Positions 1 through 9,725 of a DNA stretch of 46,170 nt are shown here, in pieces. A program made the translations under genes and the position numbers. The notes beneath the pieces are model-generated. The model was given only the letters and a program-made list of their open reading frames with translations, was not told where the DNA came from and searched no databases. Every line of letters begins with the position of its first letter. Positions within the stretch are counted from its first letter, which is position 1. The stretch is from Pseudomonas aylmerensis (GTDB taxonomy: Bacteria; Pseudomonadota; Gammaproteobacteria; Pseudomonadales; Pseudomonadaceae): positions 1 through 46,170 of the forward strand of contig NZ_MAUE01000018.1 of assembly GCF_001702265.1 (NCBI RefSeq). Direction: 5' to 3'.

Positions 1-65
1 TGAACTGGCCTAATGATTTTGGACACCTCAATCGGGCGCTATGATGGCGTCCAAATCTGAGGTGT

Positions 66-1207
<1,142 letters not shown>

Positions 1208-1244
1208 AACCTTAATCGGTGTCCAAGATTACTTGACCAGTTCA

Positions 1245-1260
1245 GCTTGCCTGCGATGGC
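1245..1260 (+). repeat. REP half-site abutting the IS right end
   Basis: The 16 bases after the IS terminus (GCTTGCCTGCGATGGC) match the core of the REP element at 23424-23437 (GGCTTGCCTGCGATGAGG). The outer part of the palindrome, which normally reads TGTGGGAGCGG, is absent on this side. The IS therefore appears to have inserted into a REP located downstream of the emrB-like gene. The other half should lie on the left flank, outside the window. Confidence 0.6.
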
Positions 1261-1271
1261 GGCGACTCGGT

Positions 1272-2822
1272 CTAATGCGCTTCCCCCGCCTTGAGCCCCG
1301 CCGGCAACGCCTTGGTCAACAATATCGCCAGCATGCTGATCCCCAGCGCCAGCCCGACAAAATGAAACGCATCGTTATAGGCCATGATCTGCGCCTGCTG
1401 GTGCGCAATCTCACTCAACTTGCCCAATGCCGCCGTCTCGTTGCCGAACTTCTCGGTCAGCGTCGCCATCCGCTCCTCCACCTGCGGATTGGTCGGCACG
1501 ATCGCCTCGCGTAGATAATCGAAGTAGGTCTTGGTGCGCGCATCCAGCAAGGTTGCCAGCAGCGCAATGCCGATAGCGCCGCCGAGGTTGCGCAGGATGT
1601 TGAACAGGCTCGACGCCGAACCCGCGTCCTGGGGCAGGATGTAGGCGGTGGCGATCAGCGAGATGGTCACCATGATCAGCGGCTGCCCGAGGGCGCGGAT
1701 GATCTGGATCTGGTTGAACTGGCTGCCGGCGAAGTCCGGGTTGAGCACCCCCGAGGAAAAACTCGCCAGGCCGAACAGGCCAAAGCCTAGCGTGCACAGC
1801 CACTTGGGCGAGACGTACTTCATCAGCTTGGGCACCAGCGGAATCAGGAACAACTGGGGCACGCCCATCCACATGATCACTTCGCCGATCTGCAGCGCGT
1901 TGTAGTTCTGGATCTGCGCCAGGTACAGCGGCAGCAGGTAGATCGAGCCATACAGCCCCACACCCATGCCCAGGCTGGAAATGCTCGACAGGCCGAAATT
2001 ACGGTTGGCCAGGATGCCCAGGTTGATCAGTGGGTTGGGCTTGGACAGTTGCACGATGACAAAGGTGATCAGGCTGAGCAGCGCGACGCTGCCAAGGCTG
2101 ACGATCAGGCTCGATTCAAGCCAGTCCTTGCGATGACCCTCTTCCAGAAATACCTGCAAACAGCCCAGGCCAATGGCCAGGGTGACGATGCCGAGGTAGT
2201 CGGTGCTTTTCAGCAAATCCCAATTCGACGGCTTTTTCTCCAGGCCATAGAGCAGCCCGGCGATCATCACCAGGCCCGGTGGCACGTTGATGTAGAAAAT
2301 GTACTCCCAGCCCCAGTTTTCGGTGAGCCAGCCGCCGATGGTCGGACCGATGGACGGGGCGAAAGTGGCCGTCATCGCGAACATCGCCATGCCTTTGGCG
2401 CGGTGGTGCTCGGGCAGCTTGATCAAGGTGAGGGTGAACGCCAGCGGGATCAGCGCACCGCCCGTGAAGCCCTGCAAGGCGCGGAACACGATCATGCTTT
2501 CCAGGCTCCAGGCCATGGAGCACATCAATGAGGCGATCAGGAAACCCACCGACACCCACACGGCCAGGCGCCGTGCCGAGAGCAGCTGCACCAGCCAGGC
2601 GGTGAGGGGGATCATGATGATTTCGGCGACGAGGTAGGAGGTGGAAATCCACGAGCCTTCCTCCAGCGTGGCTGACAGCGCACCCTGGATATCCTTGAGC
2701 GACGAGTTGGTGATCTGGATGTCGAGCACGGCCATGAAGGCGCCGAGCATCACGCTCATGACCGCGATCCAGTCGCGCCGGGTCGGTTCGCCGACCGGGC
2801 GCAGCAGTTGATCACCGGCCAT
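1272..2822 (-). CDS. emrB: DHA2-family MFS drug efflux permease (EmrB-like)
   Basis: A 516-residue inner-membrane proton-driven exporter. The hydrophobicity pattern fits the 14-helix DHA2 subfamily. Family motifs are visible: LDIQITNSSL in helix 1 (motif D1), the motif-A-type loop after helix 2, and the antiporter motif-C stretch GPTIGGWLTENWGWEYIF. Its start overlaps the 3' end of the upstream membrane fusion gene by 11 bp, which implies translational coupling. The pair would work with a TolC/OprM-type outer membrane channel that is not encoded here. The substrate cannot be inferred. The gene symbol reflects family resemblance, not proven orthology. Confidence 0.9.
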   Translation of the reverse strand: MAGDQLLRPVGEPTRRDWIAVMSVMLGAFMAVLDIQITNSSLKDIQGALSATLEEGSWISTSYLVAEIIMIPLTAWLVQLLSARRLAVWVSVGFLIASLMCSMAWSLESMIVFRALQGFTGGALIPLAFTLTLIKLPEHHRAKGMAMFAMTATFAPSIGPTIGGWLTENWGWEYIFYINVPPGLVMIAGLLYGLEKKPSNWDLLKSTDYLGIVTLAIGLGCLQVFLEEGHRKDWLESSLIVSLGSVALLSLITFVIVQLSKPNPLINLGILANRNFGLSSISSLGMGVGLYGSIYLLPLYLAQIQNYNALQIGEVIMWMGVPQLFLIPLVPKLMKYVSPKWLCTLGFGLFGLASFSSGVLNPDFAGSQFNQIQIIRALGQPLIMVTISLIATAYILPQDAGSASSLFNILRNLGGAIGIALLATLLDARTKTYFDYLREAIVPTNPQVEERMATLTEKFGNETAALGKLSEIAHQQAQIMAYNDAFHFVGLALGISMLAILLTKALPAGLKAGEAH

Positions 2823-3858
2823 CGGGCTGGTCTTTGATGTTCACTTTGACGGTGACAGACATGCCAGGGCGAATCTTGCCCTGCAGCGGGTTATCCGGCG
2901 CAAACGTCAGCTTTACCGGAATGCGTTGGACGACTTTGGTGAAGTTGCCGGTGGCATTGTCCGGCGGCAACAGGCTGAACTGGGCCCCGGAGGCGGCGAA
3001 CAGGCTGTCGACCCGCGCCGCGATGGGGGTGTCGCCATAGGCATCGAAGGTCAGCTCGGCGTGTTGCCCCGGTTGCATATGACCGATCTGGGTTTCCTTG
3101 AAGTTGGCCTGGATCCAGATGTCCTGGTCGGGGACGATTGATAGCAGGTAGGCGCCGGCCTGCACGTATTGGCCATTGCGTGCGGCGCGCTGGCCGACCA
3201 GGCCGCTGATCGGCGCGTGGATTTCGCTGCGGGTCAGGTTGAGTTCGGCCTGGGCAAGGTCGGTCTTCGCGTTGACGATCATGGCGTCGAGGCGCTTGAT
3301 CTCGGCGTTCAGGGCATTCACCTGCTGGCGCTGGCCCTGCAGATCGGCCTCGGCCATGCTCACCTGGGAGCGGGCGATGTGGTTGTCGGCGGAGAGGGTG
3401 GTCACGCGTTCTTCCGAGACGTAGCCGGGCCCGCGCAGGGTTTGCGCGCGCGACAAGTCAATCTGCGAGCGCCCCAGGCTGGCCTGGCTGGACGCGACCT
3501 TGGCCGCGCCGGCGGCAATCAGGCTGGCTTGCTGGGTGAGCTTGCTCTGCGCCTGGACGCGCTCGGCTTCACGCATGGCCAGGGCGGCGTTGGCGCGGTC
3601 AACGGCCAGGTGGAAGTCATCGCCTTCGAGCTTCACCAGCAACTGGCCTTTTTGCACGTGCTCGTTGTCGCCGACCAGCACCTCGACAATCCGCGCGCCC
3701 AGTTGGCTCGACACACGGGTGATTTCGCCCTGCACGTAGGCGTTGTCGGTGCTTTCATAGAAGCGGCCCCTGAAGAACCACTGGGCGAAGAAACCCAGGG
3801 CAATCAGGGTCACGATAAACACAAAGATAAACAGGCGGCGTTTGAGTGGGGCAGGCAT
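2812..3858 (-). CDS. emrA: HlyD/EmrA-type membrane fusion protein
   Basis: A 348-residue periplasmic adaptor. A short cytoplasmic N-terminus is followed by one membrane anchor (RLFIFVFIVTLIALGFFAQW). Then come a barrel-sandwich half (DNAYVQGEITRVSSQLGARI), a long coiled-coil hairpin rich in Ala/Gln/Leu (about residues 90-200), the second half of the lipoyl domain (HAPISGLVGQRAARNGQYV) and a beta-barrel domain. An upstream in-frame ATG at 3951 would add 31 residues without the usual hydrophilic N-terminus. I prefer the ATG at 3858, although no strong ribosome binding site is visible. It is the first gene of the emrAB pair and divergent from gltX. Confidence 0.88.
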   Translation of the reverse strand: MPAPLKRRLFIFVFIVTLIALGFFAQWFFRGRFYESTDNAYVQGEITRVSSQLGARIVEVLVGDNEHVQKGQLLVKLEGDDFHLAVDRANAALAMREAERVQAQSKLTQQASLIAAGAAKVASSQASLGRSQIDLSRAQTLRGPGYVSEERVTTLSADNHIARSQVSMAEADLQGQRQQVNALNAEIKRLDAMIVNAKTDLAQAELNLTRSEIHAPISGLVGQRAARNGQYVQAGAYLLSIVPDQDIWIQANFKETQIGHMQPGQHAELTFDAYGDTPIAARVDSLFAASGAQFSLLPPDNATGNFTKVVQRIPVKLTFAPDNPLQGKIRPGMSVTVKVNIKDQPDGR

Positions 3859-4041
3859 GGGCAGGATGTCTGTAACAAGAGGTAATGGAATATAGCCAGC
3901 CGCGCATCTGGCAAATAGCCATGGCACACCTTCAGACCGAAGCTTGGCCACTATGCCCTTGTGCTGGAGCCGGGGTGCCTGGGGCTGTTACCATTCGCCC
4001 CTTGTTTCAATTTCAGTTATATCGCCCATTCGAGACCTGCC

Positions 4042-5523
4042 ATGACCACCGTCCGCACGCGCATCGCGCCATCGCCTACTGGGGATCCCCACGTCGGCAC
4101 TGCCTACATCGCCTTGTTCAACTACTGCTTTGCCAAGCAGCACGGCGGTGAATTCATCCTGCGGATCGAAGACACCGACCAACTGCGTTCGACCCTCGAG
4201 TCGGAACAGCAGATTTTCGATGCCTTGCGCTGGTTGGGCATCACCTGGGCAGAAGGCCCGGACGTTGGCGGCCCGCACGGCCCGTATCGCCAGAGCGAGC
4301 GCAGCGACATCTACAAGCAATACACCCAGCAACTGGTCGACATGGGCCACGCGTTCCCGTGCTTCTGCACCGCCGAAGAACTCGACCAGATGCGTGCCGA
4401 GCAACAGGCCCGTGGCGAAACCCCGCGCTACGACGGCCGCGCACTGCTGCTCTCGAAGGAAGAAGTGGCCCGCCGCCTGGCCGCTGGCGAGCCGCATGTG
4501 ATCCGCATGAAAGTGCCGAGCGAAGGCGTGTGCGTGGTGCCGGACATGCTGCGCGGTGACGTCGAGATCCCGTGGGACCGCATGGACATGCAGGTGCTGA
4601 TGAAGACCGACGGCCTGCCGACGTACTTCCTCGCCAACGTGGTCGACGACCACCTGATGGGCATCACCCACGTGCTGCGTGGCGAAGAGTGGTTGCCGTC
4701 GGCGCCCAAATTGATCCTGCTCTACGAGTACTTCGGCTGGGAGCAGCCGCAGTTGTGCTACATGCCGCTGCTGCGTAACCCGGACAAGAGCAAGCTGTCC
4801 AAGCGCAAGAACCCGACCTCGGTGACCTTCTACGAGCGCATGGGCTTCATGCCGGAAGCGATGCTCAACTACCTGGGCCGCATGGGCTGGTCGATGCCGG
4901 ACGAGCGCGAGAAGTTCTCGCTGCAGGAAATGGTCGACAACTTTGACCTGTCCCGCGTGTCGCTGGGCGGGCCGATCTTCGATATCGAGAAGCTGTCCTG
5001 GCTCAATGGCCAATGGCTGCGTGACTTGCCGGTGGAAGAGTTCGCCAGCCGTGTGCAGCAGTGGGCGTTGAACCCTGAGTACATGATGAAGATCGCGCCG
5101 CTGGTGCAGGGCAGGGTGGAGACGTTCAGCCAGGTCGCGCCCCTGGCCAGTTTCTTCTTTGCCGGCGGCGTGAACCCGGATCCCAAGCTGTTTGAATCCA
5201 AGAAGCTTTCGGGCGACCAGGTTCGCCAGCTGATGCAGTTGATCCTGTGGAAGCTGGAAAGCCTGCGCCAGTGGGAGAAGGATGCAATTACCGCGACAAT
5301 CCAGGCGGTGGTCGAGTCCCTCGAGCTGAAATTGCGCGATGCGATGCCGCTGATGTTTGCCGCGATCACCGGGCAGGCCAGCTCGGTGTCGGTGCTCGAT
5401 GCGATGGAAATTCTCGGCCCGGACCTGACGCGTTTCCGTCTGCGCCAAGCCCTTGATTTGCTTGGTGGTGTGTCGAAGAAAGAAAACAAGGAATGGGAAA
5501 AGCTGCTGGGCGCTATCGCTTAA
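4042..5523 (+). CDS. gltX: Glutamyl-tRNA synthetase
   Basis: A 493-residue class I aminoacyl-tRNA synthetase that charges tRNA-Glu with glutamate in the cytoplasm. The N-terminus [20 protein letters not shown] carries the HIGH-type signature (HVGT). The KMSKS-type loop is KSKLSKRK. The C-terminal third is the helical anticodon-binding domain. The ATG at 4042 gives the length usual for Pseudomonas GltX. Earlier in-frame starts (from 3961) would add a non-conserved extension. A perfect hairpin follows the stop, and tRNA-Glu genes lie just downstream, so enzyme and substrate are neighbours. Confidence 0.98.
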   Translation: MTTVRTRIAPSPTGDPHVGTAYIALFNYCFAKQHGGEFILRIEDTDQLRSTLESEQQIFDALRWLGITWAEGPDVGGPHGPYRQSERSDIYKQYTQQLVDMGHAFPCFCTAEELDQMRAEQQARGETPRYDGRALLLSKEEVARRLAAGEPHVIRMKVPSEGVCVVPDMLRGDVEIPWDRMDMQVLMKTDGLPTYFLANVVDDHLMGITHVLRGEEWLPSAPKLILLYEYFGWEQPQLCYMPLLRNPDKSKLSKRKNPTSVTFYERMGFMPEAMLNYLGRMGWSMPDEREKFSLQEMVDNFDLSRVSLGGPIFDIEKLSWLNGQWLRDLPVEEFASRVQQWALNPEYMMKIAPLVQGRVETFSQVAPLASFFFAGGVNPDPKLFESKKLSGDQVRQLMQLILWKLESLRQWEKDAITATIQAVVESLELKLRDAMPLMFAAITGQASSVSVLDAMEILGPDLTRFRLRQALDLLGGVSKKENKEWEKLLGAIA

Positions 5524-5538
5524 GCAACGAGCAGTAAC

Positions 5539-5568
5539 GTTAAAATCCCGGTTTTCCGGGGTTTTAAC
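5539..5568 (+). terminator. Hairpin terminator after gltX
   Basis: A 13-bp stem (5539-5551 with 5556-5568) closes on a TTTT loop and contains one G-U pair. The stem is flanked by A- and T-runs but has no long U-tract after it, so termination may be partial or bidirectional. Confidence 0.6.
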
Positions 5569-5620
5569 GGTAAGTGATTGTTATCCCGGCAAAAAATTTT
5601 GAAAATTGTTGAAAATAAAT

Positions 5621-5649
5621 TTGACAGCCTTTCAAACCGCCATTAAGAT
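5621..5649 (+). promoter_or_regulatory. Sigma70-type promoter of the Ala/Glu tRNA cluster
   Basis: TTGACA (5621-5626) and TAAGAT (5644-5649) are separated by 17 bp. A GC-rich discriminator follows, about 20 bp before the first tRNA, as is typical of stable-RNA promoters. The upstream sequence is A/T-rich, like an UP element. Confidence 0.75.
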
Positions 5650-5670
5650 TCGCCCCGTCCTCACCGATGA

Positions 5671-5746
<76 letters not shown>

Positions 5747-5824
5747 ATTTACAGGTTCAAGGTCTGGCCACACCGTCCTTGAATCGATCAGGTCTCAGCC
5801 CTGATCTGTTGTACAGAAGGTTTT

Positions 5825-5900
5825 GTCCCCTTCGTCTAGTGGCCTAGGACACCGCCCTTTCACGGCGGTAACAGGGGTTCGAGTCCCCTAGGGGACGCCA
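5825..5900 (+). tRNA. tRNA-Glu (anticodon TTC), copy 1
   Basis: 76 nt with CCA encoded. The anticodon loop CTTTCAC sits on the stem CCGCC/GGCGG, giving anticodon TTC. Acceptor GTCCCCT pairs with AGGGGAC. It is the substrate of the GltX encoded just upstream. Confidence 0.97.
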
Positions 5901-5950
5901 GTTTCAACAAGCAGTTCGCAAGGCCTGCTGCGTCGCGAGACGAAAAATCC

Positions 5951-6026
<76 letters not shown>

Positions 6027-6105
6027 ATTTACAGGTTCAAGGTCTGGCCACACCGTCCTTGAATCGATCAGTACTCAGCACTGATCAGTTGTATCGAAGG
6101 TTTGT

Positions 6106-6181
6106 GTCCCCTTCGTCTAGTGGCCTAGGACACCGCCCTTTCACGGCGGTAACAGGGGTTCGAGTCCCCTAGGGGACGCCA
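6106..6181 (+). tRNA. tRNA-Glu (anticodon TTC), copy 2
   Basis: Identical to the tRNA-Glu at 5825-5900. It is the last member of the tRNA operon and is followed at once by a terminator. Confidence 0.97.
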
Positions 6182-6187
6182 CGATTA

Positions 6188-6236
6188 CCCGCTCTGCGGG
6201 ATTTTTAAGGGTCATTCAATTATTGAATGGCCCTTT
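6188..6236 (+). terminator. Double hairpin terminator of the tRNA operon
   Basis: CCCGC/GCGGG (6188-6200) is followed by ATTTTT. A second long inverted repeat (6207-6220 with 6222-6235, one G-U pair) is followed by more T residues. The second hairpin could also serve the opposite strand. Confidence 0.8.
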
Positions 6237-6316
6237 TGTTTGTCTGGCGTTTGGCCAATCCTCTTCTCATTCCCCTTCCTGTGTTCTGACCAGCGGTCAT
6301 GCCTGTCGCTTGCGAA

Positions 6317-6337
6317 ATATTATTATGGTAATAATAT
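6317..6337. promoter_or_regulatory. Perfect palindrome, probable TetR operator
   Basis: ATATTATTA and its exact complement TAATAATAT flank a TGG centre. The site lies 27 bp before the tetR start codon, where it could overlap the promoter. Its size and symmetry fit a dimeric TetR operator, which suggests autoregulation of this regulator and of the downstream hydrolase. The assignment is by position and symmetry only. Confidence 0.65.
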
Positions 6338-6363
6338 CCAACCCATGAAAGACGGAGGCAACG

Positions 6364-6903
6364 ATGAACGATAAAAAAGCGCAAACCCGCGAACGTATTC
6401 TGCAAGCCGCCAGCGCCGCGTTGATCCAGCGTGGCCCGGCCGAGCCGAGCGTGGGTGAAGTCATGGGCGCGGCGGGGCTGACCGTCGGTGGTTTCTACGC
6501 GCACTTTGAAAGCAAGGACGCGCTGATGCTGGAGGCCTTCACTCAGTTGCTGGCCCGGCGTCGTGCGTCGATCGACGATATGGATGCACAGCTGACCGGC
6601 GAAGAGCGCAGGGGGCTGGTGGCGGCGTTTTACCTGTCACGCAAGCACCGTGACTCAACTGCCCAGGCGTGTCCGATCCCGGCCACCGTGGGCGAGATGG
6701 CTCGTTTGCCCGACGCTTTTCGCGATGCGCTGAATGAACACGTGGAGCTGATGGCCGCTCAACTCGCTGCCAGCCCCGAAGACACCGATAAAGCCCTGGC
6801 GGACATGGCGCTGATGATCGGTGGCCTGGCCTTGGCGCGCGCGCTGGGGCCGGGTGAGTTGTCGGATCGAGTGTTACGCGCGGCCAAGTCGGCGGTGCGT
6901 TAA
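6364..6903 (+). CDS. TetR/AcrR-family transcriptional regulator
   Basis: A 179-residue DNA-binding repressor. The N-terminal TetR helix-turn-helix spans about residues 8-55, with the recognition region VGEVMGAAGLTVGGFYAHFESKDAL. The remaining helices would form the ligand-binding and dimer domain. The start codon is preceded by GGAGG. The palindrome at 6317-6337 is the likely operator. The alpha/beta hydrolase gene starts 17 bp after the stop and is probably co-transcribed, so the effector molecule may be a hydrolase substrate. No ligand can be named. Confidence 0.92.
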   Translation: MNDKKAQTRERILQAASAALIQRGPAEPSVGEVMGAAGLTVGGFYAHFESKDALMLEAFTQLLARRRASIDDMDAQLTGEERRGLVAAFYLSRKHRDSTAQACPIPATVGEMARLPDAFRDALNEHVELMAAQLAASPEDTDKALADMALMIGGLALARALGPGELSDRVLRAAKSAVR

Positions 6904-6919
6904 GGAGAGGGCTTGCAGG

Positions 6920-7753
6920 ATGGGCACATTGACCTGGATTCGTCGCATCAATGGCACGCTGGGGCACCTGGCACCGCACACGGTGGCCAACAAGATGCGT
7001 CGCGCCTTCATGACTCCGCGCGACCTGCCGCCGCGTGACTGGGAGCTGCCGCTGCTGGCGCAATCGGAGCGCATCACTTTGCGTTTCGGCTTGTCGGCCT
7101 TGCGTTGGGGCCAGGGCCCGGCGGTGCTGTTGATGCACGGTTGGGAAGGGCGCCCCACACAGTTCGCCAGCTTGATCACCGCGTTGGTAGACAACGGCTA
7201 CTCCGTGATTGCCCTGGACGGTCCCGCCCACGGGCGTTCCCCGGGGCGAGAAGCGCATGTGCTGCTCTTTGCGCGTGCCATGCTGGAGGCAGCGGCGGAA
7301 CTGCCACCGTTGCACGCGGTGATCGGCCATTCAATGGGCGGCGCCAGTGCGATGCTGGCGGTGCAGTTGGGGCTGCGTACCGAGGCGTTGGTGAGCATTG
7401 CCGCGCCGTCGCGCTTTCTGGATGTGCTGCGCGGCTTCACCCAGATGGTCGGGTTGCCGGCGCGGGCGCGTTCGGCGTTTATCCAGGAAGTGGAGCTGAC
7501 CTTCGGCATGCCGCTCAAGCATCTGGATGTGGCCCACTACCAGATGAATATCCCCGGCCTGATCGTGCACGCCGAAGACGATACCTTCGTGCCGGTCAAG
7601 GCATCGCAAGCCATCCATGAAGCCTGGTTCGACAGCCGCCTGCTGCGCCTGGAGCAGGGCGGTCACCAGAAAGTACTGGCCGATCCCCGCGTGATCGACG
7701 GGGTGCTGGCGCTGTTGGCCGGCCGTCGTCTACAGGAGCGGCAAACCGCCTGA
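6920..7753 (+). CDS. Alpha/beta-fold hydrolase
   Basis: A 277-residue protein with the alpha/beta hydrolase layout: the oxyanion segment LLMHGWEG, the nucleophile elbow GHSMGG (Ser138) and a late His in GGHQKV. The acid is probably the Asp in HAEDDTFVP. It is likely a cytoplasmic esterase or related hydrolase, substrate unknown. The ATG at 6920 is chosen because AAGGAGAGG lies just upstream and the gene then follows tetR without overlap. An earlier in-frame start inside tetR is unlikely. Confidence 0.88.
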   Translation: MGTLTWIRRINGTLGHLAPHTVANKMRRAFMTPRDLPPRDWELPLLAQSERITLRFGLSALRWGQGPAVLLMHGWEGRPTQFASLITALVDNGYSVIALDGPAHGRSPGREAHVLLFARAMLEAAAELPPLHAVIGHSMGGASAMLAVQLGLRTEALVSIAAPSRFLDVLRGFTQMVGLPARARSAFIQEVELTFGMPLKHLDVAHYQMNIPGLIVHAEDDTFVPVKASQAIHEAWFDSRLLRLEQGGHQKVLADPRVIDGVLALLAGRRLQERQTA

Positions 7754-7794
7754 TACACTGCTCCCCGCCGACATTAATCGACTGGGAGCAAGGC

Positions 7795-8229
7795 ATGGGC
7801 TGGGATTTGGCAACGCCGTTTATCATCGATCTGCAGGTCGCCCCTGAAGACATCGACGGCCTCGGGCACGCCAATAACGCGGTGTACGTGTCCTGGCTGG
7901 AGCGCTGCGCCTGGCGCCACTCACAGCGCCTGGGGCTGGATCTCACCGAATACCGCCGCCTGGATCGCGCCATGGCCGTGGTGCGGCATGAAATCGATTA
8001 CCTGGCCGCCGGCTACGAGGGCGACGAGCTGCAACTGGCGACCTGGATCGTCGACTGGGACCAGCGCCTGAAAATGACCCGCCGCTTCCAGCTGCTGCGC
8101 CCACGCGATGGCGCCACGCTGTTGCGGGCGCAGACCACCTTTGTGTGCATCGAACTGTCCACCGGCAAGCCCAAGCGCATGCCGCCCGAGTTTCTCGACG
8201 GTTATGGCCCCGCCCTGACAGGGGGTTAA
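7795..8229 (+). CDS. Acyl-CoA thioesterase (4HBT hotdog fold)
   Basis: A 144-residue hotdog-fold protein that would hydrolyse an acyl-CoA thioester in the cytoplasm. The 4-hydroxybenzoyl-CoA thioesterase signature is visible near the N-terminus (EDIDGLGHANNAVYVSWLE), including the conserved Asp and the GHxNN turn. The start is preceded by GGAGCAAGG. It sits 41 bp after the hydrolase, in the same direction. Whether both are read from the TetR-controlled promoter cannot be decided from sequence. Confidence 0.88.
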   Translation: MGWDLATPFIIDLQVAPEDIDGLGHANNAVYVSWLERCAWRHSQRLGLDLTEYRRLDRAMAVVRHEIDYLAAGYEGDELQLATWIVDWDQRLKMTRRFQLLRPRDGATLLRAQTTFVCIELSTGKPKRMPPEFLDGYGPALTGG

Positions 8230-8284
8230 CGGTTGCCGTGGGAAACCCAGTAAACTGCGCCACGATTTTTGTTGAGTGTTTTCC

Positions 8285-9244
8285 ATGCAAATTGCTTTGG
8301 CGCCCATGGAGGGGTTGGTCGACAACATCCTGCGGGACGTGCTGACCCGAGTCGGCGGTATCGACTGGTGCGTGACCGAGTTCATCCGCGTCAACGACCG
8401 CTTGCTCACCCCGGCGTATTTTCACAAGCTCGCTCCGGAACTGCTGCACGGTGCCCACACCGCTGCCGGCGTGCCTCTGCGCGTGCAGTTGCTCGGCTCG
8501 GACCCGGTGTGCCTGGCGGAAAACGCCGCGCTCGCCTGCGAGTTGGGCTCGCAGGTCATCGACCTGAACTTCGGCTGCCCGGCCAAGACCGTCAACAAGT
8601 CGCGTGGCGGGGCGGTGCTGCTCAAGGAGCCTGAGTTGCTCAACCAGATCGTCGAACACGTACGCCGCGCTGTTCCCGCGCATATTCCGGTCACTGCCAA
8701 GATGCGCCTGGGTTTCGACAGCCCGGACGGCGCACTGGTCTGCGCAACCGCCCTGGCCGAGGGCGGCGCGGCGCACATTGTGGTGCATGCGCGGACCAAG
8801 ACTGATGGTTACAAGCCGCCTGCGCACTGGGAGTGGATCCCGCGCGTGCAGGACGTGGTCAAGGTGCCGGTGTTCGCCAACGGTGATATCTGGAGTGTCG
8901 AAGACTGGCGGCGTTGCCGGGAAATCAGCGGCGTCGAAGACATCATGCTCGGTCGCGGCCTGGTTGCGCGTCCTGACCTGGCACGCCAGATCGCTGCGGC
9001 ACGCGCAGGTGAGGAAGTGGTAGAAATGACCTGGGCGCAACTGCAGCCCCTGCTTCAGGACTTCTGGACCCAATCGGTAGCGCAACTGACCGAGCGGCAG
9101 GCACCGGGGCGACTGAAACAGTGGCTGGCGATGTTGACGCGCAATTACCCGGAAGCGGTGGAACTGTTTACCGCCCTGCGCCGCGAAACTGAACTTGACC
9201 AGGTCAGCCGTTTATTGGGGATGAGTCCTGCGGTTGCCGCCTGA
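8285..9244 (+). CDS. dusC: tRNA-dihydrouridine(16) synthase DusC
   Basis: A 319-residue FMN-dependent enzyme that reduces U16 of tRNAs. The N-terminus [14 protein letters not shown] opens the TIM barrel. The catalytic cysteine is Cys98 in [17 protein letters not shown], the position reported for DusC. FMN-phosphate contacts are expected around the late motif ANGDIWS / [11 protein letters not shown] chose the ATG at 8285 over an in-frame GTG nine bases earlier because [10 protein letters not shown] is the conserved start. A strong terminator follows. Confidence 0.93.
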   Translation: MQIALAPMEGLVDNILRDVLTRVGGIDWCVTEFIRVNDRLLTPAYFHKLAPELLHGAHTAAGVPLRVQLLGSDPVCLAENAALACELGSQVIDLNFGCPAKTVNKSRGGAVLLKEPELLNQIVEHVRRAVPAHIPVTAKMRLGFDSPDGALVCATALAEGGAAHIVVHARTKTDGYKPPAHWEWIPRVQDVVKVPVFANGDIWSVEDWRRCREISGVEDIMLGRGLVARPDLARQIAAARAGEEVVEMTWAQLQPLLQDFWTQSVAQLTERQAPGRLKQWLAMLTRNYPEAVELFTALRRETELDQVSRLLGMSPAVAA

Positions 9245-9275
9245 CCCCGGAAATTGTCTGCCTGCATTTCAAACG

Positions 9276-9308
9276 AATGCTCCTTATCGAAAGATAAGGA
9301 GCATTTTT
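9276..9308 (+). terminator. Rho-independent terminator of dusC
   Basis: A perfect 13-bp stem (9276-9288 with 9293-9305) closes on a GAAA tetraloop and runs into TTTTT. It isolates dusC from the effector-like locus downstream. Confidence 0.9.
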
Positions 9309-9318
9309 GCGTTTTAAT

Positions 9319-9428
9319 ACGTTTAAACGTTACCGCTGAAATATTCTGACAGTCACTGTCGTTGTTCGAGTTGATAAACCAACCCGTGCTGTGGGGGTAT
9401 GCCTGTGCGCGTGAACTATCACAGGCAT
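9319..9428. repeat. Cluster of three inverted repeats upstream of the hrp-box promoter
   Basis: Three dyads lie in the gap between dusC and the effector-like genes: a perfect 12-bp palindrome ACGTTTAAACGT (9319-9330), GACAGT-C-ACTGTC (9348-9360), and a 9-bp stem ATGCCTGTG (9399-9407) with its complement at 9420-9428 across a 12-base loop. None is a terminator. They could be regulator sites or remnants of the insertion that brought in the locus. No gene is seen between 9245 and 9725 apart from a possible 9-codon leader at 9640. Confidence 0.45.
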
Positions 9429-9598
9429 TCGTTTGAAAGTACGGTTAATTATGTCGCTGAGTGACAGGTCTCTCGGTTTATAAGTGCATATGTCTGTCGC
9501 GAGAAGGTGCGGGCACGATAAATCACGGCTGGCTCCAGGTGGCGATGAGGCAAAGTCTGAAAGTTTGCTTTTCTTTCCTTATGTGAGGCGCGATTTCT

Positions 9599-9626
9599 GG
9601 AACTCGATAGCGTCAGTTTCCACGAA
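9599..9626 (+). promoter_or_regulatory. HrpL-type ECF sigma promoter (hrp box)
   Basis: GGAACT (9599-9604), a 15-base spacer, then CCACGAA (9620-9626). The established hrp-box consensus is GGAACC, 15-16 bases, CCACNNA, so this differs at one conserved base (C to T at position 6). It points in the direction of the three genes that follow and lies 99 bp before the first start codon. In Pseudomonas, such promoters drive type III secretion genes and effectors under HrpL/RspL. No hrp/hrc genes lie in this window. Confidence 0.8.
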
Positions 9627-9725
9627 TTAGGGGACTGAGATGCAACGCGGTTGTATTCAGCTTCTATAAATCCTATCGCTGTCCCAGGTGTTCACCGCCT
9701 GGCTGCGCTGACTAAGGAATTTGAT

